A stretch of DNA of 6,760 bases, taken from assembly GCA_937873245.1 (NCBI GenBank), contig CALMVY010000080.1, positions 1 through 6,760 of the forward strand. Direction: 5' to 3'. Positions 1 to 5,500 of this stretch are shown piece by piece. Source of the stretch: an uncultured Arthrobacter sp. (GTDB lineage: Bacteria > Actinomycetota > Actinomycetes > Actinomycetales > Micrococcaceae). The notes below the pieces were generated by a model that was not told where the DNA came from, searched no databases, and saw nothing but the letters and a program-made list of their open reading frames with translations. Position 1 is the first letter of the stretch. Each line of letters opens with the position of its first letter. The position numbers and the translations under genes were made by a program.

Positions 1-165
1 CCCGATACGAACCCCAGACCCCGGCACCCCGGCCCGCACCCTGGCACATGCCCAGCGCCCGAAGCCACGAGTGGACAGAGCGCCAATATGCTCCCTCCCC
101 GGCGCGAAAACTGGACATGTCCCCCTGGAGGCGCGGGAAACTTTCTGCGTTCATGTTGTTTTTCA
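1..165. other. Non-coding region upstream of the fructose operon
   Basis: No reading frame here looks like a known protein; the longest + strand frame (from 48) is compositionally unconvincing and runs through the promoter. The first 60 bases are C-rich on the + strand. All three - strand frames are free of stops in bases 1-60, so a divergent gene could begin at the left edge. In related actinobacteria ptsI (enzyme I) often neighbours this operon, but the visible sequence is too short to show it. Bases 101-142 contain a short imperfect direct repeat flanking a 10-bp palindrome, and from about 143 the sequence becomes AT-richer, as expected near a promoter. Confidence 0.5.
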
Positions 166-199
166 TTGACAAAGCCACAGATTCAAAGATAAAGTCAAT
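165..199. promoter_or_regulatory. Inverted repeat spanning the fru promoter, candidate FruR operator
   Basis: ATTGAC at 165-170 is repeated inverted as GTCAAT at 194-199, with 23 nt between. The arms sit on the -35 and -10 elements. AAAG also recurs at 171-174, 185-188 and 191-194, giving a direct-repeat texture. DeoR-family repressors commonly bind repeated sites over their own promoters, so autoregulation by FruR here is plausible. Assigning the site to FruR is inference. Confidence 0.35.
166..195 (+). promoter_or_regulatory. Putative promoter of the fru operon
   Basis: A perfect -35 hexamer TTGACA lies at 166-171. A -10-like TAAAGT lies at 190-195 with an 18-nt spacer; GATAAA at 188-193 with a 16-nt spacer is an alternative reading. 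The stretch is markedly AT-richer than the surrounding DNA. Transcription would start near 202, giving a leader of about 70 nt before the fruR start. It is the only strong sigma70-type promoter seen ahead of fruR-fruK-fruA. Confidence 0.6.
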
Positions 200-212
200 C
201 AACTCCACTAGC

Positions 213-228
213 TGTGATGGCAATCACT
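213..228. promoter_or_regulatory. CRP/GlxR-like binding site in the fru leader
   Basis: The sequence TGTGA-N6-TCACT at 213-228 matches the CRP/GlxR-family consensus TGTGA-N6-TCACA at every defined base except the last. The inner palindrome is GTGAT-N4-ATCAC (214-227). It lies about 10-25 nt downstream of the predicted transcription start, a position more usual for repression or roadblock than activation. Corynebacterial GlxR, a cAMP-binding CRP relative, controls many sugar-uptake genes, so global carbon control of this operon is plausible. Confidence 0.5.
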
Positions 229-271
229 GAAGTGGCAGGAAGGCCCGCAGGACTGACGCAAGGGAGAGCCA

Positions 272-1075
272 GTGTTCGCCGAAGAACGCCAACAGCTGAT
301 CGTTGGGCTCATCACTGCCAGCGGCCGGGCCAGCGTCACGGACCTCGCCGAGCGTTTCAGCATCACCACCGAGACCGTCCGCCGGGACCTTGCCGCCCTC
401 GAAGCCGCCGGCAGTGTGCGCCGGGTCCACGGCGGCGCGGTGTCCCCGGACCGCTTCAGCACCAATGAGGAAAGCATCCTCGTGCGGACCGACCAGCGGC
501 AGCCGGAAAAGACCCGGATCGCCGAAGCCGCCCTGGCGCTCATCCCGCAGGACGGCACGGGCAGCATCCTGATCGACGCCGGCTCCACCACCGAGTCCCT
601 CGCGGAACTCCTGGCCGCCCGGACCGCGGCAGCCACCTCCATTTCAGGGCCCGGGGCGGAACTCGTGGTCATCACCCACTCCCTGCCCATCGCGGCCAGG
701 CTGTCCGCCGAACCCGGCATCGCCCTGCATCTGCTGGGCGGGAAGGTCCGCGGGCTGACCCAGGCCGCCGTAGGCCAGTCCACCGTCGAAGCCGCCCGCC
801 GGATCCGCCCGGACATCGCCTTCATCGGCACCAACGGCATCCACGCAGCCTTCGGGCTGAGCACTCCCGATCCTGAAGAAGCCGCTGTCAAGGCTGCCTT
901 CGTCCAATCAGCGCGCCGCATTGTGGTGCTGGCTGATGCCTCCAAGCTGGACGCCGAAACCCTGGTCCAGTTCGCCTCGTTGAAAGATCTGGACACCTTG
1001 ATCACTGACACGAAACCCAGCCAGGACCTGGCCGATGCACTGGCGGACGCCGGAGTGGAGGTGGTGGTCGCGTGA
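272..1075 (+). CDS. fruR: DeoR-family transcriptional regulator of fructose utilisation (FruR)
   Basis: This 267-residue protein has the DeoR-family layout and usual length. Residues 1-57 form a winged helix-turn-helix, with the recognition part around 20-43 (TDLAERF, TTETVRRDL) and the VHGGAV wing end at 52-57. A sugar-phosphate-binding domain follows, with IDAGST at 101-106, VVITHS at 132-137, GGKVR at 156-160, IGTNGI at 185-190 and LADASK at 220-225. It probably represses this operon and is released by a fructose phosphate such as fructose-1-phosphate; ligand and target are inferred from linkage to fruK and fruA. The GTG start at 272 is preceded by AGGGAG at 261-266 with 5-nt spacing. The stop overlaps the fruK start in GTGA (1072-1075), suggesting translational coupling. 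Confidence 0.88.
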   Translation: MFAEERQQLIVGLITASGRASVTDLAERFSITTETVRRDLAALEAAGSVRRVHGGAVSPDRFSTNEESILVRTDQRQPEKTRIAEAALALIPQDGTGSILIDAGSTTESLAELLAARTAAATSISGPGAELVVITHSLPIAARLSAEPGIALHLLGGKVRGLTQAAVGQSTVEAARRIRPDIAFIGTNGIHAAFGLSTPDPEEAAVKAAFVQSARRIVVLADASKLDAETLVQFASLKDLDTLITDTKPSQDLADALADAGVEVVVA

Positions 1076-2058
1076 TTGTCACCCTGACCGCCAACCCGAG
1101 CCTGGACCGCACCGTGGCGCTGCCCGGCCCCCTGCTCCGCGGCGAAGTCCAGCGGGCCGTCTCCGTCCGGCAGGAATCCGGCGGCAAGGGAGTCAACGTC
1201 TCCCGTGCGCTGGTCGCCTCCGGCCTGACAACGGTCGCCGTGCTGCCCGGAGCCGAGGCGGACCCCGTCCTCGCCGGACTCCGGGCAGGCGACGTCCCGT
1301 TCGCTGCCCTCCCGATCGGCGAGCCGCTGCGCAGCAATGTGGCGCTCACCGAACCCGGCGGCGTCACCACCAAAATCAACGAACCCGGCCCGGTGCTGAG
1401 CGCGGACCAGCAGGAGGCCCTGATCGGGCTGCTGCTGGACCGCTCCCGCGGCGCCAGCTGGGTTGTCCTGGCCGGATCGCTCCCACCCGGGGTCCCGGCC
1501 GACTTCTACGCCACCGTCACCCGGCGGCTGCGCTCCCTGGATCACGGCAACGAGGCTCCCCTCATCGCCGTCGACTCCTCCGGCGAACCGCTCGCCGCCG
1601 CGATCTCCGGCGACGCGCTGGGGAAACCGGACCTCATCAAACCCAACGCCGAGGAACTGGTGGAACTGGCTGCCGCAGCCGGATTCGCCACGCACAAGTC
1701 CGCCGAGGAACTCGAAGCGGATCCGGAGGCTGCCGCGGTGGCCGCCTCCGCCGTCGTGCGCTCCGGGGTGGGTGCCGTGCTGGCAACGCTCGGGTCCAAG
1801 GGTGCGGTGCTTGTGACGGCCGACGGCGCGTGGCTGGCCACGCATCCGCCGGTCACTGCGGTGAGCACGGTAGGCGCCGGCGATTCCTCGCTGGCCGGCT
1901 ACCTGCTCGCCTCCGGCCAGGGCGCCGCCCCGGCCGATTGCCTCCGTCAGGCAGTGGCCCACGGTGCCGCCGCCGCTTCACTGCCGGGCTCCACAGTCCC
2001 GGCAGTCCACCAAACCACCCCCGACGCCGTAACCATCACGGCCCTCCGGAAGGATTGA
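1072..2058 (+). CDS. fruK: 1-phosphofructokinase
   Basis: The 328-residue PfkB/ribokinase-family kinase phosphorylates fructose-1-phosphate to fructose-1,6-bisphosphate with ATP, linking FruA to glycolysis in the cytoplasm. Visible signatures are an N-terminal TLTANPSLDRT (4-14), the glycine-rich substrate motif GGKGVN (37-42), TTKINEPGP (99-107), AGSLPPG (134-140), KPNAEEL (190-196), and the C-terminal PfkB signature VGAGDSSLAGYL (267-278) with catalytic Asp271. The layout matches FruK better than tagatose-6-phosphate kinase, given the fruA neighbour. The GTG start at 1072 overlaps the fruR stop by 4 nt, so no independent ribosome site is needed. The C-terminal codons carry GGAAGGA (2048-2054), the ribosome site for fruA. 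All key residues are present and the gene is intact. Confidence 0.93.
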   Translation: MIVTLTANPSLDRTVALPGPLLRGEVQRAVSVRQESGGKGVNVSRALVASGLTTVAVLPGAEADPVLAGLRAGDVPFAALPIGEPLRSNVALTEPGGVTTKINEPGPVLSADQQEALIGLLLDRSRGASWVVLAGSLPPGVPADFYATVTRRLRSLDHGNEAPLIAVDSSGEPLAAAISGDALGKPDLIKPNAEELVELAAAAGFATHKSAEELEADPEAAAVAASAVVRSGVGAVLATLGSKGAVLVTADGAWLATHPPVTAVSTVGAGDSSLAGYLLASGQGAAPADCLRQAVAHGAAAASLPGSTVPAVHQTTPDAVTITALRKD

Positions 2059-2060
2059 CA

Positions 2061-4118
2061 GTGACTCAGCTCATTACTACCGAACTGGTCGAGCTCGACC
2101 AGAACCTGGGCAGCTCGCCCGAGGACGTGATCCGGCACCTGGCAGGCAGAGTTGCAGCCAACGGACGCGCCACCGAAGCCGAAGGCCTCTTCACCGACGC
2201 CTTCGCCCGGGAGTCCAAGACCGCCACCGGCGTCCCGGGCGGGATCGCGATCCCGCACTGCCGCTCGACGGCGGTCACCGAGCCGACGCTCGCGATGGCA
2301 CGGCTGTCCCAGCCGGTGGACTTCGGCGCCAAAGACGGCCCCGCGGACCTGATCTTCTTCATCGCCGCCCCCGAAGGCGCGGACCAGGAGCACCTCAAAC
2401 TGCTCTCCAAGCTGGCCCGCTCGCTGATCAAGAAGGACTTCACCGCGTCCCTGCGTGCCGCCGGCTCAGAAGCCGAGGTCGTAGAACTCGTCGAAGGCGC
2501 CCTCGCGGACAAGCCGGCAGCAACGGCGGCAGCCCCGGCCGCCGCCGCGGGCGCAACCGCCGCCGATGCATCCGCCGAGCCTGCACCCGCCGAAGCAGCC
2601 CGCCCCAAGCGCCTGGTCGCTGTCACCGCGTGCCCCACCGGCATCGCCCACACCTACATGGCCGCCGATTCGCTCGTGGCCGCAGCCAAGGAGGTCGGCG
2701 TCGACCTGCAGGTGGAGACGCAGGGGTCCTCCGGCGCCAAGGCGCTGGACCCCGCTGTGATCGCGGCAGCCGACGCCGTGATCTTCGCCGTGGACGTGGA
2801 TGTGCGCGGCAAGGAGCGCTTCGCCGGCAAGCCGGTCATCAACGCGCCGGTCAAGCGTGGCATCGACGAGCCGGACAAGATGGTTCAGGAGGCCCTCGCC
2901 GCTGCGGACAACCCCAACGCCCGCCGTGTCCCGCACTTCGGTGAGGACCAGGCGCAGCAGGAGGCCGAGGAGAAGGGCGAGCACTTCGGCACCAGGCTGA
3001 AGAAGGCGCTGCTCACGGGCGTCAGCTACATGATCCCGTTCGTGGCAGGCGGCGGTCTGCTGATCGCCCTCGGCTTCCTGTTGGGCGGTTATGACATCAC
3101 CGCTTTCGCGGACAAGATCCTGGCGGAGAACAGCCTCACCAATCTGCCGACCGAATACCCGGAACTCGCCTGGGGCCCGCTGGGCGCCTACCTGGGTGCC
3201 GTGATGTTCAAGATCGGCGCCCTGTCACTGGGCTTCCTCGTCCCTGCACTGTCCGGCTACATCGCGTACGCCCTCGCTGACCGGCCCGGCATCGCCCCGG
3301 GCTTCGTCGCCGGCGCCGTTGCCGTCTTTATGGGTGCCGGATTCATTGGTGGCATTGTGGGCGGCCTGATCGCCGGCTATGTGGCACACGCGATCGGAAA
3401 GCTCAATGTGGCCCGCTGGCTGCGCGGCCTGATGCCGGTGGTTATTATCCCGCTCGTGGCATCGTTCGTGGCATCGGGCATTCTGTTCGTGTTCCTGGGC
3501 GCCTACATTGCCTCGATCACCGCCGGGCTCAACAACTTCCTTGCCGGCCTCACCGGCGCCAGCGCCATCGCGCTCGGCGTCATCCTGGGCCTGATGATGT
3601 GCTTCGACCTCGGCGGACCGGTCAACAAGGTTGCCTACGCCTTCGCCGTCGCCGGCCTCGGCGCAGCAACCATCGACAACCAGGCGCCGTGGCAGATCAT
3701 GGCGGCCGTCATGGCAGCAGGCATGGTCCCGCCGCTCGCCATGGCCCTGGCCTCCACCGTACTGAACAAGAAGCTCTTCAGCCTCGCGGAGCAGGAAAAC
3801 GGCAAGGCCGCCTGGCTGCTGGGAGCTTCCTTCATCTCCGAAGGCGCCATCCCGTTCGCCGCCGCCGACCCGCTCCGCGTCATCCCCGCCAGCATGCTCG
3901 GCGGTGCCGTGACCGGTGCCATCTCCATGGCAGCGGGCGTGGGATCGAAGGCCCCGCACGGCGGAATCTTCGTCTTCTTCGCGATCGACAACTTCCTGAT
4001 GTTCGTTGTCGCCATCGCCGCCGGAACCGTCGTCACGGCCTTCGCAATCATCGGGCTCAAGCGCTACGCAGTCAAGAAGCCGGTTGATACGGTGGAACAG
4101 GTTCCCGTAGCCGCCTGA
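2061..4118 (+). CDS. fruA: PTS fructose transporter, fused EIIA-EIIB-EIIC
   Basis: This 685-residue permease takes up fructose and phosphorylates it to fructose-1-phosphate. The IIA domain is at about 1-148, with phospho-acceptor His66 in GIAIPHCRS. An Ala/Pro linker (about 150-180) leads to IIB at about 183-285, with phospho-acceptor Cys191 in CPTGIAHTYMAA. IIC is at about 305-670. It is strongly hydrophobic, with membrane stretches near 321-343, 375-403, 412-440, 457-485, 500-515, 545-565 and 640-667, and includes FDLGGPVNKVAYAF (515-528), ISEGAIPF (592-599) and PHGG (632-635). The GTG at 2061 is chosen because GGAAGGA (2048-2054) sits 6 nt upstream and translation begins at the usual IIA start; TTG at 2055 is a less likely alternative. 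The frame stays open far upstream, but that part overlaps fruK and is not coding. Length and domain order resemble corynebacterial PtsF. Confidence 0.94.
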   Translation: MTQLITTELVELDQNLGSSPEDVIRHLAGRVAANGRATEAEGLFTDAFARESKTATGVPGGIAIPHCRSTAVTEPTLAMARLSQPVDFGAKDGPADLIFFIAAPEGADQEHLKLLSKLARSLIKKDFTASLRAAGSEAEVVELVEGALADKPAATAAAPAAAAGATAADASAEPAPAEAARPKRLVAVTACPTGIAHTYMAADSLVAAAKEVGVDLQVETQGSSGAKALDPAVIAAADAVIFAVDVDVRGKERFAGKPVINAPVKRGIDEPDKMVQEALAAADNPNARRVPHFGEDQAQQEAEEKGEHFGTRLKKALLTGVSYMIPFVAGGGLLIALGFLLGGYDITAFADKILAENSLTNLPTEYPELAWGPLGAYLGAVMFKIGALSLGFLVPALSGYIAYALADRPGIAPGFVAGAVAVFMGAGFIGGIVGGLIAGYVAHAIGKLNVARWLRGLMPVVIIPLVASFVASGILFVFLGAYIASITAGLNNFLAGLTGASAIALGVILGLMMCFDLGGPVNKVAYAFAVAGLGAATIDNQAPWQIMAAVMAAGMVPPLAMALASTVLNKKLFSLAEQENGKAAWLLGASFISEGAIPFAAADPLRVIPASMLGGAVTGAISMAAGVGSKAPHGGIFVFFAIDNFLMFVVAIAAGTVVTAFAIIGLKRYAVKKPVDTVEQVPVAA

Positions 4119-4176
4119 GCCGTCCAGAAAAACCTTCCTGGCTGATATTTCCCCAAGCTGAAACCAAGGAGCAAAA

Positions 4177-4455
4177 ATGACCGAACGTAACGCCACCATT
4201 GCCAGCCGCGTGGGGCTGCACGCCCGACCGGCCGCGATCTTTGCCGAGGCTGCAGGCGAGTTCGATCTCGAAATCACCATTGCCCGCCTGGGCGAACCCG
4301 TTGACGAGGCCATGGATGCCGCCAGCATCCTGTCCCTCATGAGCCTGGGCGCGTCCCACGGCGAGGTTGTGGTCCTGCGCGCCGAGGGCGACGGCGCCGA
4401 CGCCGCCCTGGAGCGCCTGGTCCAGATCCTCGAAACGGATCACGACGCCGAATAG
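4177..4455 (+). CDS. ptsH: Phosphocarrier protein HPr
   Basis: The 92-residue HPr is the soluble phosphate carrier between enzyme I and the sugar-specific EII proteins, including FruA just upstream. The active site is the classic SRVGLHARPAA (10-20) with phospho-His15. Ser50, in AASILSLMSLG, aligns with the regulatory Ser46 of Firmicutes HPr; the Lys before that serine is Ala here. Actinobacteria generally lack HPr kinase, so serine phosphorylation should not be assumed. The ATG start has a strong AAGGAG (4166-4171) at 5-nt spacing. The gene follows fruA after 58 nt, a wider gap than between the other operon genes. That leaves room for extra or separate ptsH expression, useful if HPr serves several PTS sugars, although no good -35/-10 pair is visible there. 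Enzyme I is not in the window. Confidence 0.95.
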   Translation: MTERNATIASRVGLHARPAAIFAEAAGEFDLEITIARLGEPVDEAMDAASILSLMSLGASHGEVVVLRAEGDGADAALERLVQILETDHDAE

Positions 4456-4490
4456 CGTCACCGCCCGGTGATACTGCCGCCGGCCATGAG

Positions 4491-4530
4491 GCCCGGCCGG
4501 ACCCCGAACAGGGTCCGGCCGGGCTTCTGC
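4491..4530 (+). terminator. Hairpin terminator of the fru-ptsH operon
   Basis: A perfect 14-bp GC-rich inverted repeat (4491-4504 and 4511-4524) encloses the 6-nt loop CGAACA, 35 nt after the ptsH stop. The following TTCTGCGTT is only weakly T-rich, which is common for terminators in high-GC actinobacteria. The position between ptsH and an independently promoted downstream unit supports transcription termination. As the stem is symmetrical, it could also act on transcripts from the other strand. Confidence 0.8.
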
Positions 4531-4544
4531 GTTGCAGCGCTGTC

Positions 4545-4557
4545 CCGGGATTCCCGG
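4545..4557. promoter_or_regulatory. 13-bp palindrome upstream of the SRPBCC gene promoter
   Basis: CCGGGA-T-TCCCGG is a perfect palindrome around one central base. It lies about 27 nt upstream of the putative -35 element at 4585. This is a plausible activator or repressor site, but no known regulator is recognised and short GC palindromes arise by chance in such DNA. Confidence 0.25.
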
Positions 4558-4584
4558 AAATCCATCAGCAGACTTAGTAAATGC

Positions 4585-4613
4585 TTGTCAGGGTCCGGCG
4601 CCGCCGATAGTTT
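4585..4613 (+). promoter_or_regulatory. Putative promoter of the SRPBCC / Rho-N-like gene pair
   Basis: TTGTCA at 4585-4590 and TAGTTT at 4608-4613 form a sigma70-like -35/-10 pair with a 17-nt spacer. The pair lies between the fru-operon terminator and the GTG start at 4678, leaving a leader of about 57 nt. The local sequence just upstream (4570-4585) is AT-richer than its surroundings. Confidence 0.45.
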
Positions 4614-4677
4614 GGAGACCGCGGCACCACCACCCGTGGCCTGCCGCAGGACCAGTTCCCGGCCGAAGGAGACACCC

Positions 4678-5178
4678 GTGGCAACCGTGCAGCACAGCAT
4701 CGAAGTCGACGTTCCCGTGTCCACCGCGTACAACCAGTGGACGCAGTTCGAGACCTTCCCCGAATTCATGAAGGGCGTCGAGGCTGTCGAGCAGATCGAC
4801 GAGACCTCCCTCCAGTTCCGCACCGACATCGCCGGCGTCCGGCGCGAGTACCTCGCCCAGATCACCGAGCAGACACCCGACCGGAAGATCGCCTGGGTCA
4901 GCACGGACAAGCCCCGCAACGCCGGAACCGTGACGTTCGAATCCCTCGGTGCCGAGCGCGCCCGGGTCAACGTGGAACTGGAGTGGGAGCCCGAGGGGCT
5001 GGTGGAAAAGGCAGGCTCGGCTGTCGGTGCGGACAGCCGCCAGGTCACCGCGGACCTCGGCCGCTTCAAGGAGTTCATCGAATCCCGCGGCATCGAAACC
5101 GGCGAATGGCGGTCATCGGTCGCCCGCGGCGAAGTGGACGACACCACCGGCGGCAACGACGTCCAGCCGGGGAGGTAG
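4678..5178 (+). CDS. SRPBCC / START-like family protein (cyclase/dehydrase-like)
   Basis: The 166-residue protein resembles the SRPBCC (START/Bet v1-like, COQ10 or polyketide cyclase-like) fold. It has an N-terminal beta strand HSIEVDVPVSTAYNQWTQFE (6-25), the characteristic FPEFMKGVEAVEQID (27-41), alternating strands through about residue 105, and a C-terminal amphipathic helix near 119-137 (DSRQVTADLGRFKEFIESRG). A polar tail follows (about 140-166). Such folds enclose a hydrophobic ligand or lipid; the ligand here is unknown and enzymatic activity should not be assumed. There is no signal peptide, so it is probably cytoplasmic. The GTG at 4678 is chosen because GAAGGAG (4665-4671) lies 6 nt upstream; longer in-frame starts would cross the promoter and terminator. 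It is probably co-transcribed with the next gene, whose ribosome site overlaps this stop codon. Confidence 0.8.
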   Translation: MATVQHSIEVDVPVSTAYNQWTQFETFPEFMKGVEAVEQIDETSLQFRTDIAGVRREYLAQITEQTPDRKIAWVSTDKPRNAGTVTFESLGAERARVNVELEWEPEGLVEKAGSAVGADSRQVTADLGRFKEFIESRGIETGEWRSSVARGEVDDTTGGNDVQPGR

Positions 5179-5180
5179 CC

Positions 5181-5468
5181 ATGCCGACGAAGAAGAACGC
5201 CCCGCGGGGCGCCGAGAGCCCCAGCATCAAGGATCCGGAACTCTACGAAGAACTGCTGGAGGACGGGGCGTCGAAGCAGAAGGCCGCCCGCATCTCCAAC
5301 GCCGCCGCTAAGAAGGGCCGGTCGGCAGTTGGCCATAAGGGCGGGAAGGCCGGTGACTACGAGGACTGGACCGTCCCCCAGTTGAAGGCACGTGCCAAGG
5401 AGATCGGCCTGAAAGGCTACTCCGCGAAGAAGAAAAGCGAGCTCATTTCCGCGCTCAGGAACTCCTGA
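5181..5468 (+). CDS. Small basic protein with Rho-N/SAP-like C-terminal domain
   Basis: This 95-residue, lysine-rich protein has two parts. Residues 14-58 (SPSIKDPELYEELLEDG, then SKQKAARISNAAAKKG and a GHKGGK glycine/lysine stretch) match a widespread actinobacterial conserved family of small proteins. Residues 61-94 (EDWTVPQLKARAKEIGLKG, then YSAKKKSELISALRN) form a helix-extended loop-helix module of the Rho termination factor N-terminal/SAP type, which usually contacts nucleic acid. It is far too short to be Rho itself. A nucleic-acid-binding role is inferred; the actual function is unknown. The ATG at 5181 has GGAGG at 5171-5175 with 5-nt spacing, overlapping the end of the SRPBCC gene, so the two are probably one operon. 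It converges on the Ku gene with only 32 bp between stop codons. Confidence 0.78.
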   Translation: MPTKKNAPRGAESPSIKDPELYEELLEDGASKQKAARISNAAAKKGRSAVGHKGGKAGDYEDWTVPQLKARAKEIGLKGYSAKKKSELISALRNS

Positions 5469-5471
5469 TCC

Positions 5472-5499
5472 CGGTGGCCGCCGGCCGGACCGACCACCG
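5472..5499. terminator. Possible bidirectional hairpin between convergent genes
   Basis: CGGTGG (5472-5477) and CCACCG (5494-5499) are complementary, with a 16-nt GC-rich interior holding the self-complementary CCGGCCGG (5481-5488). The hairpin fills the 32-bp gap between the convergent stop codons. No T-tract is seen on either side, so termination activity is uncertain. Confidence 0.3.
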
Positions 5500-5500
5500 C

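Noticed and set aside
48..230. 60-codon + strand frame upstream of fruR
   Set aside because: It runs through the promoter and the CRP-like site, has no ribosome site and resembles no known protein.
208..1962. Long - strand open frame (584 codons) opposite fruR and fruK
   Set aside because: It is antisense to two genes with clear family motifs. Its protein is low-complexity Gly/Arg/Ala with no recognisable domain, typical of frame shadows in high-GC DNA.
1035..2060. Upstream extension of the FruA frame by 342 codons
   Set aside because: It overlaps fruK in another frame and encodes Arg/Pro-rich sequence. The IIA domain starts at the GTG at 2061 with a proper ribosome site.
4119..4176. Separate ptsH promoter in the fruA-ptsH gap
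   Set aside because: A TGATAT-like -10 is present at 4143-4148 but no acceptable -35 at 16-18 nt was found, so it was not called.
3225..4340. - strand open frame (371 codons) opposite fruA and ptsH
   Set aside because: It is antisense to the FruA membrane domain and HPr, and the translation is compositionally biased without family motifs.
4468..4677. ATG-initiated extension of the SRPBCC gene upstream of 4678
   Set aside because: It would include the terminator hairpin and promoter. The GTG at 4678 has GAAGGAG at ideal spacing and matches the normal start of the fold.
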